Of a stretch of DNA of 64,000 nt, positions 33,250 to 42,048 are shown in pieces (position 1 is the stretch's first letter; every line of letters begins with the position of its first letter). This stretch comes from Treponema sp. (GTDB lineage: Bacteria > Spirochaetota > Spirochaetia > Treponematales > Treponemataceae), in contig JAFZLJ010000080.1 in NCBI GenBank assembly GCA_017551545.1, positions 62,001-126,000 on the forward strand, written 5' to 3'. A program made the translations under genes and the position numbers. The notes below the pieces were generated by a model. The model was not told the origin of the DNA, made no database searches, and worked only from the letters and a program-made list of their open reading frames with translations.

Positions 33250-34262
33250 TAGAAACTCTCCTCTCTAAGTTTTGGTGTTGCGGCCTGTTGTTCTGTTCTT
33301 TCAGGAACGCCTTTTTTCAACAAAGGATTATTCTTTAAGCCAACCATTACATCCTGAACCTGCTTGAGCAATGTCTGAACCTGAGCAAGCAAGATAGATA
33401 CCTGAGGCATTTCACTGTCAAGAGAACCAGAGATTCCGTTCAAATCCTGAATTGTTGTATCAAGGGCAGCGTAAAGCTTGTCAAAGGTTCCCTTGCTTTC
33501 TTCTGTTTCAAGCAGCTTAGGAACTAATCCCTGAGGATCGGCAGTCAATCCGTTTACGTCACTTAAAATAGAGTTAAGTGTATCTACAGTTGTATTAAGG
33601 TCATTAACAATAGATGCCATTGGAACAGATTCATCACCGGCAAGCAATGCGCTAACCTGACGCAGAATCCTATTAACATTGTTGATTGTTTTTGCAAGAG
33701 GAATCTCTTCATTTCCGGCAATCAGTTCATTAATCTGCTGAACAAGCTCATCAATATGATTAATAAGACTTGTTACAGAACCAATGATTGTATTAATAGT
33801 ATCATTCGTTTCGACAATAATAACTTGTCCTTCTTTTATCATTTCTTTAGCTTTTGCACTTGATTTTTCAGGAATAAAAGAATTATCTACAATCAGCTTC
33901 GAAGAATTTCCCTGATAAAAAATAAAAGAAGAACCAAGACCAATAGGGCTTACAGAAAGCTCGACTATTGAACCTTGTGTTACACGGTCAATATATTCAT
34001 CAAGTACATAAAAATATACTTGTACAGTATCATTTTCGCTAAGGGTAATTTTCTTTACTTTTCCAATTGCAAAACCTTTATACTGCAAAGACATTCCTTC
34101 GCTTACACTATTGGCCGATGAAATTTCTGTGAAAAAGTGATGCTTCTTAACAAACCATTTTTGTGTTGAAGCAATAAAAAATGTGAAGAATATTATTGCG
34201 GCAATTGCTGTAATACTTAGAGCACCTACAATTTGATCTGCAAACTTAATTTTAAATTTCAT
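33249..34262 (-). CDS. mlaD: MlaD/MCE-domain protein of lipid ABC transporter
   Basis: 337 residues from the ATG at 34262 (MKFKIKFADQIVGALSI) with AGAGGAT just upstream; the start overlaps the ATPase gene by 11 bp. One N-terminal membrane helix, then an MCE domain (about 40-125) with VSEGMSLQYKGFAIGKVKKI and VELSVSPIGLGSSF. A long helical region (about 150-320) should form the periplasmic tunnel or needle. MCE proteins bind phospholipid between inner and outer membranes; the spirochaete substrate is not known. Confidence 0.87.
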   Translation of the reverse strand: MKFKIKFADQIVGALSITAIAAIIFFTFFIASTQKWFVKKHHFFTEISSANSVSEGMSLQYKGFAIGKVKKITLSENDTVQVYFYVLDEYIDRVTQGSIVELSVSPIGLGSSFIFYQGNSSKLIVDNSFIPEKSSAKAKEMIKEGQVIIVETNDTINTIIGSVTSLINHIDELVQQINELIAGNEEIPLAKTINNVNRILRQVSALLAGDESVPMASIVNDLNTTVDTLNSILSDVNGLTADPQGLVPKLLETEESKGTFDKLYAALDTTIQDLNGISGSLDSEMPQVSILLAQVQTLLKQVQDVMVGLKNNPLLKKGVPERTEQQAATPKLREESF

Positions 34263-34965
34263 CGTAATCCTCTTGGAAATTCTCGTGTAATAAAATCTTA
34301 TCAACGATTGTTCCTTTTGAAAAGTAATATTTATCATTATTAAAGGTATTTATAAATGCGTTATCATGGCTTACGTAAACAAGCGTGTTTCCAGCACTGC
34401 AAAAATCCTGAATGATTTTTATAAAAAGTGCAGCTGTTTTTTCATCGAGCGATTCTGTAGGTTCATCAAGAAAAAGAATTTCTGGTTCACAGATTAAAGC
34501 TCGTGCAAAAGCAATACGTTTCTGTTCACCGGTAGAAAGGGCAGCAGGACGTAAAGAAAGCGGCTTTGAAAAATCTACAAGCTTTGCAACATCCTTAATG
34601 CGTTCATCAAGCTGTTCCGGCGGCATTTTTGGAAAATGAAGTTTTAACGGAAGCTCAAGATTCTGGTAAAGACTCTGGTTGGCCCAAAGAGCAGAATTCT
34701 GGAACATAAAAGCCATTTTTTTACGGAAAGCAAGGTTTTCTTTTGAACTCATGTTAGAAATATTTTTACCTTCATAAAAAACTTTGCCGCGTGTAGGAAC
34801 AATAATTCCTGAAATAAGCTTTAATACAGATGATTTTCCGCCACCCGGTTCACCTAAGAAAGCTGTAATAGAACCTTTTTCGATTGAAAGCGAAACATCG
34901 TTTACTACAGAAACCTGACCGTCATAAAAGCTTGTGTTTTTCATTTCAAAAAGTGCCATAATCAC
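34252..34965 (-). CDS. mlaF: MlaF-type lipid ABC transporter ATP-binding protein
   Basis: 237 residues from a GTG at 34965; an ATG at 34959 is the alternative, and AAGGAG at 34970-34975 suits either. Walker A is GEPGGGKSSVLK, the signature LSTGEQKRIAFARAL (STGEQ instead of SGGQ) and Walker B EILFLDEPTESLD. It powers the MlaE permease and lies directly between mlaE and mlaD. Confidence 0.85.
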   Translation of the reverse strand: MIMALFEMKNTSFYDGQVSVVNDVSLSIEKGSITAFLGEPGGGKSSVLKLISGIIVPTRGKVFYEGKNISNMSSKENLAFRKKMAFMFQNSALWANQSLYQNLELPLKLHFPKMPPEQLDERIKDVAKLVDFSKPLSLRPAALSTGEQKRIAFARALICEPEILFLDEPTESLDEKTAALFIKIIQDFCSAGNTLVYVSHDNAFINTFNNDKYYFSKGTIVDKILLHENFQEDYDEI

Positions 34966-34973
34966 CAGACTCC

Positions 34974-35753
34974 TTAAAAAATGTAAGTAATTACAGTTAT
35001 GAAAACATAAGCCAGAATCAGGTATACAAACGATTTTGAAACCGCCTTTAGACCTGCCATTGGAATTTCTGTAGACGCGCGTCCTGTAGAAAATCCGTAA
35101 AGTGTTGCACAGCCCGAAATAATCATGCCGAAAACAAGACTTTTTATCATAGAAATAAGAATTGTTCGTAATGAAAGGGCAGTGAACAGATTTTTAAAAT
35201 ATTCAACAATACTTGTAGTAGAAATAAACTGGATTACAATTGAAGGAGCCACTAATCCAAAAATAGAAAAATACAGATTCAAAAAGAAAACAGAAAAAGT
35301 AACGCCTAAGAATCGTGGTGCGGCAAGGTGAACAATAGGGTCAATTCCAACAGAAATATATGCTTCAATTTCCTGATTTACTACCATTGTACTAAGTTCT
35401 GTTGCAATAGCGGTTGCAGAACGGGCCGTTACAATAAACGCAACAAGAAGAGGGCCAAGCTCTTTAGTAACAATAATTACAAGTAAATCATAAGTAAGCT
35501 TTGCCTGACCAATGGAAGCCAGAAATGTAGTTCCCATAAAAACTACGGCAGTTCCTATTACTACAGAAAGAATAATACAAATTGGAAGAGCCTCTACATA
35601 AGTAAAAAGCAGCTGCATTATAAGGATTTTTCGGGCAGTTTTTCCTCTGGAAGTAAATAAAAGCGATGCAGTTATAAGTTTTCCAAGGTATCCGAGCGAG
35701 TATAGAAAATTAGAGATTGAATTCCTTACATTCTGTCCTAGTTTTTCAACCAT
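34974..35753 (-). CDS. mlaE: MlaE-type lipid ABC transporter permease
   Basis: 259 residues with five to six membrane helices. The MlaE signature is clear: TKELGPLLVAFIVTARSATAIATELSTM, then VNQEIEAYISVGIDP and HLAAPR. First gene of mlaE-mlaF-mlaD-lipoprotein-methyltransferase on the minus strand, with a good promoter upstream. Confidence 0.88.
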   Translation of the reverse strand: MVEKLGQNVRNSISNFLYSLGYLGKLITASLLFTSRGKTARKILIMQLLFTYVEALPICIILSVVIGTAVVFMGTTFLASIGQAKLTYDLLVIIVTKELGPLLVAFIVTARSATAIATELSTMVVNQEIEAYISVGIDPIVHLAAPRFLGVTFSVFFLNLYFSIFGLVAPSIVIQFISTTSIVEYFKNLFTALSLRTILISMIKSLVFGMIISGCATLYGFSTGRASTEIPMAGLKAVSKSFVYLILAYVFITVITYIF

Positions 35754-35771
35754 TTTTTACTCTTTTGTATA

Positions 35772-35800
35772 ATTATATACTATCTTCTTATTATCGGCAA
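35772..35800 (-). promoter_or_regulatory. promoter of the mla operon
   Basis: Minus strand TTGCCG (35800-35795), 17 bp, TATAAT (35777-35772), 19 bp before the mlaE start codon. Confidence 0.6.
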
Positions 35801-35840
35801 ACAGATATAATTTCTGCATGTCAGAAACGAATTCATACCA

Positions 35841-35903
35841 TAGGGAAAATACCCTAAATTTTCCTAAAAAACTCTATGATTTTTTGTAGTTTCGCATTAT
35901 AAT
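35841..35903 (+). promoter_or_regulatory. inverted repeat and -10 region before the hydrogenase-like chemoreceptor
   Basis: TAGGGAAAAT (35841-35850) and ATTTTCCTA (35858-35866) form an inverted repeat in the divergent gap; TAGGG-AAAATA-CCCTA is a smaller palindrome within it. A TATAAT at 35898-35903 lacks a good -35, so an activator binding the dyad is possible. CTCAGGAG precedes the ATG at 35942. Confidence 0.35.
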
Positions 35904-35941
35904 ATTTGGTGATTTTTGTAACATCTCAGGAGTTTTGAAAT

Positions 35942-38023
35942 ATGTCAGGAAAGGTTAGAGAAGTAATTACAGTTGATCCGGAAAAATGTACAGCATGTCA
36001 TCGTTGTATTTCGGTCTGTCCTGCAAAAATGTGTAATGATGCTTCAGGAGATTACATTAAAGTAAATCCTGAGCTTTGTATTGGCTGCGGCCGTTGTATA
36101 AGTGCCTGTCATTTTGGAGCACGTCAGGGTATTGATGATTTTGATATGTTCATGAATGATCTGCATGCCGGCGTTAAAATGATTGCAATTGTAGCACCTT
36201 CTTCAGTCGTTTCGTTCCGTGGTCGTGTTCTTGAATTAAATACCTGGCTTAAGTCTATAGGAATCAAGGCCGTATTTGATGTAAGCTTTGGTGCCGAACT
36301 CACTTCTAAATCATATGTTGAATATATAAAGAAAAATAACCCGGATCTTGTAATTTCTCAGCCGTGTCCTGCTCTTATTACTTTCTGTGAAATATACAGG
36401 CCAAAGCTTTTGCCATATCTTGCTCCTGCAGACAGTCCTATGCTTCATACTATCAAGATGATTAAGCAGTATTATAAGGAGTATAAAGATTGTAAGGTAA
36501 TGGTTGTTTCTCCTTGTTATGCTAAGCGCCGTGAATTTGATGAAACAGGTTATGGCGATTACAACGTAACAATCAAGTCTTTGGATGCATATTTTAAGGC
36601 AAATGATATTGACCTTTCTCAGTTTGCAAAGACTCCATATGATAATCCTGAAGCAGAACGCGGAGTAACTTATTCTTCTCCTGGTGGTCTTATGAAGACT
36701 ACAGAACGTTTTATGCCTGGAGTTTCTGATGTTACAAGAAAAATCGAAGGACTTCCTGAAGTTGTAGAATATTTTGTTCATCTTGAACGCTCACTCAACC
36801 AGAAAATCAAACCAGTTTATAAGCTGATTGACTGTCTTGGCTGCTGGCAGGGTTGTAACGGTGGTTCCGGAACTATTGCAGGTGAAATGACACTTGATGA
36901 AATGGAAACCTACGTTGAAAACAGAAGTCTCCGCAATAAGGAAACACATAATACAGTTGATTCAAAACCAGGTGCCATAAAGAAATTAAATAAGAAGCTC
37001 GATGCTTACTGGAGCGAAGGTCTTTACGACAGAACTTATTCCAACAACAGCACGATTTTTGAAGCAATGATTAAGCATCCTACAGAAGAGCAGATTCAGG
37101 AAATTCACAAAAATATGGGTAAGCTTACTTCCCGTGATATTTTGAATTGTGGTGCCTGCGGATACCGTACCTGTGAACAGATGGCTGTTGCGATTTTTAA
37201 CGGTCTGAACAAACCAGAGCATTGTCACCATTATAAGGGTGTTGAGCTTGTTAAGATTACAGGTAACCATAAGAAAGAGCTTAATGATGCTATTGAAAAC
37301 GTTAAGACAACAAGTCTTACACGCCTTGCCGAAAGCGATGCCGATGTAGAAGCAATTAATAATGCATCTTCACTCATGGTTGACAGTGTAAATACTTCTG
37401 CTGCAGCTATTGAAGCGATGATTACAAGCATTCAGTCTGTAAATGCAGTTTTGAATACAAACTCTCAGAGTATGACTGCACTTAATGAAGCAACAAAAAC
37501 AGGTAAAGTCAGTGTTGAAGAAATTGCAGTTCTTGTAGGCGAAATTGAAAAGAGTTCAAACGGTCTTAGCGAAATGTCTACGGTAATTCAGCAGATAGCT
37601 TCACAGACAAACCTGCTTGCTATGAACGCTGCTATTGAGGCTGCTCATGCCGGTGAATTCGGAAAAGGCTTCTCTGTAGTTGCCGATGAAATTCGTAAGC
37701 TTGCCGAAAGCTCTGGAAAAGAAGCTAAACAGATCAGCGAAGTTCTTAAGAAGGTTAAGTCGCTTATTGATTCAACCTTTGGTAAGACTATTGCAGTTAA
37801 GGAAGATATTGAAAACATTGTTTCCCTTGCAGATGAAGTTTCTAACCAGGAAACAGTTGTTAAGTCTACAGTTTCTAAACAGAGTGATGGTGGTCAGCAG
37901 CTGCTTGAATCTCTTGCGCAGATGAAAGAAAATACACAAAGCGTATCTGATGCTGTTGAAAACCTGCGTTCTTCTACAGATTCTGTAAAGATTGCAATTT
38001 CGCAGATTAGTCTGAACATCTAA
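35942..38023 (+). CDS. [FeFe]-hydrogenase-like domain fused to a methyl-accepting chemotaxis domain
   Basis: 693 residues with no membrane helix. Two 4Fe-4S ferredoxin motifs open the protein ([16 protein letters not shown] and [15 protein letters not shown]). A hydrogenase large-subunit-like region follows (about 70-330) with [12 protein letters not shown] (L2-like) and [11 protein letters not shown] (L3-like); the L1 region reads [11 protein letters not shown] rather than TSCCP. Next comes a Cys motif [12 protein letters not shown] near 400, then an MCP signalling domain (about 470-690) with the hairpin tip [23 protein letters not shown]. Likely a cytoplasmic redox or H2 sensor feeding the Che pathway; sensor role is inferred. 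Confidence 0.85.
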   Translation: MSGKVREVITVDPEKCTACHRCISVCPAKMCNDASGDYIKVNPELCIGCGRCISACHFGARQGIDDFDMFMNDLHAGVKMIAIVAPSSVVSFRGRVLELNTWLKSIGIKAVFDVSFGAELTSKSYVEYIKKNNPDLVISQPCPALITFCEIYRPKLLPYLAPADSPMLHTIKMIKQYYKEYKDCKVMVVSPCYAKRREFDETGYGDYNVTIKSLDAYFKANDIDLSQFAKTPYDNPEAERGVTYSSPGGLMKTTERFMPGVSDVTRKIEGLPEVVEYFVHLERSLNQKIKPVYKLIDCLGCWQGCNGGSGTIAGEMTLDEMETYVENRSLRNKETHNTVDSKPGAIKKLNKKLDAYWSEGLYDRTYSNNSTIFEAMIKHPTEEQIQEIHKNMGKLTSRDILNCGACGYRTCEQMAVAIFNGLNKPEHCHHYKGVELVKITGNHKKELNDAIENVKTTSLTRLAESDADVEAINNASSLMVDSVNTSAAAIEAMITSIQSVNAVLNTNSQSMTALNEATKTGKVSVEEIAVLVGEIEKSSNGLSEMSTVIQQIASQTNLLAMNAAIEAAHAGEFGKGFSVVADEIRKLAESSGKEAKQISEVLKKVKSLIDSTFGKTIAVKEDIENIVSLADEVSNQETVVKSTVSKQSDGGQQLLESLAQMKENTQSVSDAVENLRSSTDSVKIAISQISLNI

Positions 38024-38041
38024 TTTACTGCGGTCAAAACT

Positions 38042-39145
38042 ATGGCTAAAAAATCAAAAAAGGTTTTGCCGGTAATCCTCACTATACTCGTTATTGTATT
38101 ATTTGCTGCGTGGTATCTTTGCGGTAAACCATACATTGTTCCCGACGAACAGGGGCTGATGGTCGTAATGACAGAAGAGCCGATTCTTCCGATTTTTGAA
38201 GAGGAGCAAGCTTCTGGTGACCCTTCGACAAGCTCAGGGACCACAATGCCTGCTGACGGGACCACAATGCCTGCTGACGGGACCACAATGTCCGGGGTGC
38301 CTGAGCCTGTCGAAGGCCGCGTAAATAAAAACATCTCAAACAACACCGCCGACCTTGGTCATGCAGAAAACTCTTCACTTTATTTTGGAAATCCTACAGA
38401 TGCCTTTACAGACACTGCGCTCACAGAAAATTATCTTATGATAAAACCGCAGTATACGCTTTCGTATAATACTCAAACTTTGTGTCCTAACTGGGTTGCC
38501 TGGCACCTTGATTCAGAAAATATGGGTGATGCAGACCGTTCAGATGACTTCCGTCCTGATAAGGAGCTTCCGGAAGGCTGGTACGGTGTAAAAAAGGCAG
38601 ACTATCAGTTTAATAAATACGGCTTTGATAGAGGCCACGTTTGTCCTTCGGCAGACAGAACTGCAACAAAAGAAGACAACTCAATGACCTTTTTGATGAC
38701 AAATATGGTTCCTCAGACCCCGGATAACAACCGCGTAATCTGGATGCACTTTGAAACCTTTGAACGAGAGCTTGTTCAGAAAGGAAACGAAGTATACATA
38801 ATTGCGGGGCCATACGGAACTGGTGGAACTTCACCAAAAGGTACCTTTGACAATATTCCAATCAGCTTAAAGTCAGGCGAAACATATTATATGAATGTTC
38901 CGGCCTATACCTGGAAGGTGCTTATTGCAATTCCATCCGGCACCGATGACCTTGAACGCGTTGATTCTACAGCAACAGCAATTGCAATAAATGTTCCGAA
39001 CCAGACAGGTATGCAGAAAACAGGCGACTGGGAACAGTTCCTGTGCTCAATCGACGACATTGAAGAAATGACAGGCTACGACTTTTTCGAACTTCTGCCG
39101 GATAATGTGGAAGATGTTTTAGAAAAAACGGTCTATGTTCCATAA
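38042..39145 (+). CDS. membrane-anchored or secreted DNA/RNA non-specific endonuclease
   Basis: 367 residues. N-terminal hydrophobic anchor VLPVILTILVIVLFAAWYLC, a low-complexity linker (about 55-100), then an Endonuclease_NS (NucA/NucG) domain. Key residues are in GFDRGHVCPSADRT, where DRGH holds the catalytic His, and MTNMVPQTPDNNR with the metal-binding Asn. It would cut nucleic acid outside the cytoplasm, for defence or nutrition. The linker is built from two opposed F1 repeats around a 21-bp tandem repeat (PADGTTM). It starts 18 bp after the chemoreceptor gene, without a clear ribosome binding site. Confidence 0.85.
   Translation: MAKKSKKVLPVILTILVIVLFAAWYLCGKPYIVPDEQGLMVVMTEEPILPIFEEEQASGDPSTSSGTTMPADGTTMPADGTTMSGVPEPVEGRVNKNISNNTADLGHAENSSLYFGNPTDAFTDTALTENYLMIKPQYTLSYNTQTLCPNWVAWHLDSENMGDADRSDDFRPDKELPEGWYGVKKADYQFNKYGFDRGHVCPSADRTATKEDNSMTFLMTNMVPQTPDNNRVIWMHFETFERELVQKGNEVYIIAGPYGTGGTSPKGTFDNIPISLKSGETYYMNVPAYTWKVLIAIPSGTDDLERVDSTATAIAINVPNQTGMQKTGDWEQFLCSIDDIEEMTGYDFFELLPDNVEDVLEKTVYVP
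38219..38316. repeat. opposed F1 repeats around a 21-bp tandem repeat, in frame
   Basis: F1 forward at 38219-38243 (CCCTTCGACAAGCTCAGGGA...), units GGGACCACAATGCCTGCTGA plus C at 38237-38257 and 38258-38278, a partial third unit to 38291, and F1 in reverse at 38294-38316. The first six bases of each unit are the last six of F1. Confidence 0.88.
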
Positions 39146-39160
39146 AGAAAAATCAATTAT

Positions 39161-39231
39161 GGGGAAAGTTTTGTGCCCGCGTGAGTGATGGGGCGAAAAT
39201 GAATCACTCACGCAGACACAAAACTTTCCCC
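39161..39231. other. long two-part hairpin upstream of the CDF gene
   Basis: Lower stem GGGGAAAGTTTTGTG (39161-39175) with CACAAAACTTTCCCC (39217-39231), 15 perfect pairs. An internal loop CCC/AGA follows, then the upper stem GCGTGAGTGAT (39179-39189) with ATCACTCACGC (39203-39213), 11 perfect pairs. It lies between the nuclease stop and the CDF start, 15 bp before the start codon, so it is more likely a leader or repeat element than a plain terminator (no T tract). Confidence 0.75.
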
Positions 39232-39245
39232 CAAATGGAGTTTTT

Positions 39246-40415
39246 ATGATTAAAATTCTTGCACGACTTTTTATAAAAGATTATACAAATTATTCTAACG
39301 AACAGGTCCGCAGCCAGTACGGCATTTTGTGCGGCAGCTTTGGTATTTTTCTGAACATTCTGTTGTTTGCACTTAAATTCATTTTTGGAACACTCGCTGC
39401 TTCTGTTGCAATGGTGGCAGATGCTTTCAATAACCTTTCTGATGCGGCTTCGTCTGTGGTGCAGATTCTTGGTTTTAAGCTTTCTTCTAAAAAGCCTGAT
39501 CCAGACCATCCTTTTGGGCACGGAAGAATTGAATATATTTCGGGGCTTGTTGTTTCGTTCCTTATTCTTTATATGGGAACTGTGCTGCTCAAGGATTCTG
39601 TGCTTTCTATAATTCATCCGGAAGCTATGAACATAAGTGTTTTGTCCATAGTTGTCATGGGTATTTCTATTTTTGTAAAGCTTTACATGTACCTTTATAA
39701 CCATCTTACTGCAAAAAAAATCAATTCTGTTGCAATGGAAGTTGTTGCTAAGGACAGTCTTAATGATGTGATTTCTACCTCTGTAGTTATTGCGGCTTTG
39801 ATTGGAAGTCGTTATACAAGTCTTCCGCTCGATGGAATTGGTGGAGTAGTAGTTGGAATCTTTATTATAAAAACAGGCTTTGAAGCTGCAAAAGATACAA
39901 TTGCGCCGCTGCTTGGTTCAGCTCCTTCAGCAGAACTTGTTGCTCAGATTGAAGAAGAACTTATGAAGCACAAGCCTATTGTTGGTATGCACGACCTTAT
40001 AATTCATGATTACGGTCCCGGCCGAATGATGATTTCGCTTCATGCAGAAGTTCCGGGCAATATGAATATCTTTAGCCTTCATGATGTAATTGATATTGCA
40101 GAAAACGATATTGCAATGCGCTTTAACTGCCATGTTGTGATTCACATGGACCCGGTAGATACAGAAAACAAGCGTCTTGCAGAATTAAAGCAGGTGCTTT
40201 CTGAAGAAGTTCCTAAAATTAATCCGGAATTGAAGTTCCATGATGTGCGCATGGTTCCTGGAGATACACATACCAATTTGATTTTTGATGTGGTAAAGCC
40301 GTATTCGTGCATGCTTACAGACGAAAAACTGAAGATGGTCATTCACGAAGCGGTGCATTCAAGATGTCCGGATGTCTATTGTGCAATTACAGTCGATCAG
40401 CCGTTTGTGAAATAG
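39246..40415 (+). CDS. cation diffusion facilitator (Zn/Fe/Co exporter)
   Basis: 389 residues. Six membrane helices; metal sites DxxxD in VADAFNNLSDAASS (helix 2) and HPFGHGRIEYISG, with a further DSLNDV in helix 5. A C-terminal cytoplasmic metal-binding domain (about 210-295) and an additional C-terminal segment follow. The family exports Zn2+ or Fe2+ against protons. GGAG lies five bases before the ATG, straight after the hairpin. Confidence 0.88.
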   Translation: MIKILARLFIKDYTNYSNEQVRSQYGILCGSFGIFLNILLFALKFIFGTLAASVAMVADAFNNLSDAASSVVQILGFKLSSKKPDPDHPFGHGRIEYISGLVVSFLILYMGTVLLKDSVLSIIHPEAMNISVLSIVVMGISIFVKLYMYLYNHLTAKKINSVAMEVVAKDSLNDVISTSVVIAALIGSRYTSLPLDGIGGVVVGIFIIKTGFEAAKDTIAPLLGSAPSAELVAQIEEELMKHKPIVGMHDLIIHDYGPGRMMISLHAEVPGNMNIFSLHDVIDIAENDIAMRFNCHVVIHMDPVDTENKRLAELKQVLSEEVPKINPELKFHDVRMVPGDTHTNLIFDVVKPYSCMLTDEKLKMVIHEAVHSRCPDVYCAITVDQPFVK

Positions 40416-40417
40416 AG

Positions 40418-40503
40418 CGTCATTGCGAGCGAAGCGTGGCAATCCAGGTGTAAGAAGGTATTTATAATTCTGGATTGCCACGCACTTCGTGCTCGCAATG
40501 ACG
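40418..40503. repeat. F3 repeat pair between CDF gene and folA, entering folA
   Basis: Arms at 40418-40446 (CGTCATTGCGAGCGAAGCGT...) and 40471-40503 (TGGATTGCCACGCACTTCGT...). The second arm is inside folA and encodes its last residues. Confidence 0.88.
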
Positions 40504-40983
40504 ATAAGTCATATATCTATACACAATCCCGTTTTCTTCATGAGTTTCATCAACGGTGCCAGTCCATCCATCTCCGAGTTCCGGGAAGAAAACGTCTCCT
40601 TCAAAATCTGCTTCTATTTCTGTGGCATAAATCTTATTGGCATAGGGGAGTGCCTGCTCATAAATGCTGCCGCCGCCTGCTATCAGGATTTCTTCCTGCC
40701 CTTGGGATCTACAATAACTTACAGCATCTTCTAACGATGAACAGAAATGAATGCCGTCATTGCGAGCCGCAGGCGAAGCAATCCACTGTCTGGAGACAAT
40801 TACCAGACTGCAATAACTCAAAGGGTGTCCTATTTCTTCATAAGACTTTCTTCCCATGATTACATATTTATCGCGGCAGATTTGTTTAAAACGATTGCGC
40901 TCAGAAGAAAGATTCCATGGAATTTTCCCCTGAGCACCAATTACGCGCTTGTTTTTTGTGTATGCAACAAGAAGGCTGATCAT
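40462..40983 (-). CDS. folA: dihydrofolate reductase carrying two repeat-derived segments
   Basis: 173 residues. DHFR reduces dihydrofolate to tetrahydrofolate with NADPH. Typical parts are IGAQGKIPWNLSSERNRFK, VIMGRKSYEEIG and EILIAGGGSIYEQAL. Two segments are foreign: an F3 copy (40755-40785) puts WIASPAARND into a loop after LVIVSRQ, and another F3 arm supplies the C-terminal HCEHEVRGNPEL after the natural end MTYR. Without them the enzyme would be about 150 residues. Start overlaps the flgN-like stop (TAATG), so it is translated with flagellar genes. Activity is likely kept because the frame is open, but is not proven. Confidence 0.88.
   Translation of the reverse strand: MISLLVAYTKNKRVIGAQGKIPWNLSSERNRFKQICRDKYVIMGRKSYEEIGHPLSYCSLVIVSRQWIASPAARNDGIHFCSSLEDAVSYCRSQGQEEILIAGGGSIYEQALPYANKIYATEIEADFEGDVFFPELGDGWTGTVDETHEENGIVYRYMTYRHCEHEVRGNPEL
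40755..40785 (-). repeat. F3 repeat in frame inside folA
   Basis: CGTCATTGCGAGCCGCAGGC then GAAGCAATCCA on the plus strand. It encodes WIASPAARND on the folA strand, in the loop between the beta strand LVIVSRQ and GIHFCSSLEDA. Confidence 0.9.
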
Positions 40984-41462
40984 TATGCTTCAACTTCTAC
41001 AAGTGATGCAACTCTCTGTGGCTGAGCATAAACACTCTTGATGTTTTTGTATGGATTCTTAAAGTTCTGAATTTGAGTGCGGATGCTTTCAATATGTTCG
41101 CGAAGTAAATCTCTGTTAATCTGATTCTGTTTAAGAACTCTTGTCTGCAAATCATTAAGTTCATTCTGAATCTGTCTGATATCAGAATCTTCATTTGTAT
41201 GAGCCATTGGAACAGAAGCCTTGTACATCTTGCTCATAGGAATAATAACCTTCTGAAGATTTGCAATATTCTTAACAACCTGCTGTTCAAGTTCAGTATG
41301 TGCAATCAGGTTTTCAGGGTTTTCTTTTGTAATAGAATCCTGCTGTTTTTCAAGAACTGTAAGATATTCCTGAAATTTATTTCTCTGCTGCTCCAAATGA
41401 CTTCTGAATTTTCTGAGCAAAGCAACTCTTTCGTCTAATTCCTTCTGTGTGATTTCTGCCAT
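40983..41462 (-). CDS. FlgN-like flagellar chaperone
   Basis: 159 residues, almost entirely helical with heptad patterns (LRKFRSHLEQQRNKFQEYL, NELNDLQTRVLKQNQINRDL), ending NPYKNIKSVYAQPQRV. Size, coiled-coil nature and position behind fliS fit a FlgN-type export chaperone for hook-associated proteins. Overlaps folA by one base. Family assignment by context and composition. Confidence 0.6.
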   Translation of the reverse strand: MAEITQKELDERVALLRKFRSHLEQQRNKFQEYLTVLEKQQDSITKENPENLIAHTELEQQVVKNIANLQKVIIPMSKMYKASVPMAHTNEDSDIRQIQNELNDLQTRVLKQNQINRDLLREHIESIRTQIQNFKNPYKNIKSVYAQPQRVASLVEVEA

Positions 41463-41483
41463 AGGATTCCCCCTTTATTCCCC

Positions 41484-41924
41484 TTATCCCTGAATATTAA
41501 GTGCATTCTGTACAGTAGCAGCCGGTGCATTTGCAACACTGTTTGCAATCTGTCTCCAGCTTTCTGTAAGATCTTTTACCATTCTAAGTACAAAATCAAG
41601 CTTGTCTTTATTATGATTGATATTTGCAGCAAGCAGTTCTTCGTTAAAGAACACATAAAGTGACATAAGATTACGTGCAATTTCGCCGCCTTTTTCCATA
41701 TCAAGCGAAACCTGCAGTTCAGTAATGATTGCCTGAGCTTTCTGAATGCAAATTCCGTATTTTTCAATGTTTTCCGGCCTGATTTTACCGTCGTTTTCTA
41801 TATAAGTACCAGCAGTAGTAAGCTGCTTTATAATTCCTTCGTAAAGTAATACAACTAATCTTCCCTGACTTGCTGTATTGATGTTAGTTTTCTGATAAGC
41901 GTTGTAAGCATTAGAATATCCCAT
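41484..41924 (-). CDS. fliS: flagellin export chaperone FliS
   Basis: 146 residues. NAYQKTNINTASQGRLVVLLYEGIIKQL is the conserved start of FliS, which keeps flagellin unpolymerised in the cytoplasm before export. GGAGG is placed well before the ATG. First gene of fliS-flgN-folA with a sigma-28-type promoter upstream. Confidence 0.92.
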   Translation of the reverse strand: MGYSNAYNAYQKTNINTASQGRLVVLLYEGIIKQLTTAGTYIENDGKIRPENIEKYGICIQKAQAIITELQVSLDMEKGGEIARNLMSLYVFFNEELLAANINHNKDKLDFVLRMVKDLTESWRQIANSVANAPAATVQNALNIQG

Positions 41925-41966
41925 AGGGTCCTCCTTGAAAGAATATAATCCTATATCCCTCTCTGA

Positions 41967-41993
41967 TTTTCGGTAATATAAAAATTGACTTTA
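41967..41993 (-). promoter_or_regulatory. sigma-28 (FliA)-type promoter of fliS-flgN-folA
   Basis: Minus strand TAAAGTCA (41993-41986), exactly 11 bp, ACCGAAAA (41974-41967), about 43 bp before the fliS start. This matches the flagellar consensus TAAAGTTT-N11-GCCGATAA at most key positions and precedes a flagellar gene, as expected. Confidence 0.6.
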
Positions 41994-42048
41994 GCAAAAA
42001 TTACATAAAAAAAAGCAAAAAATATTAAGAATTTACTAAGAAATCATC

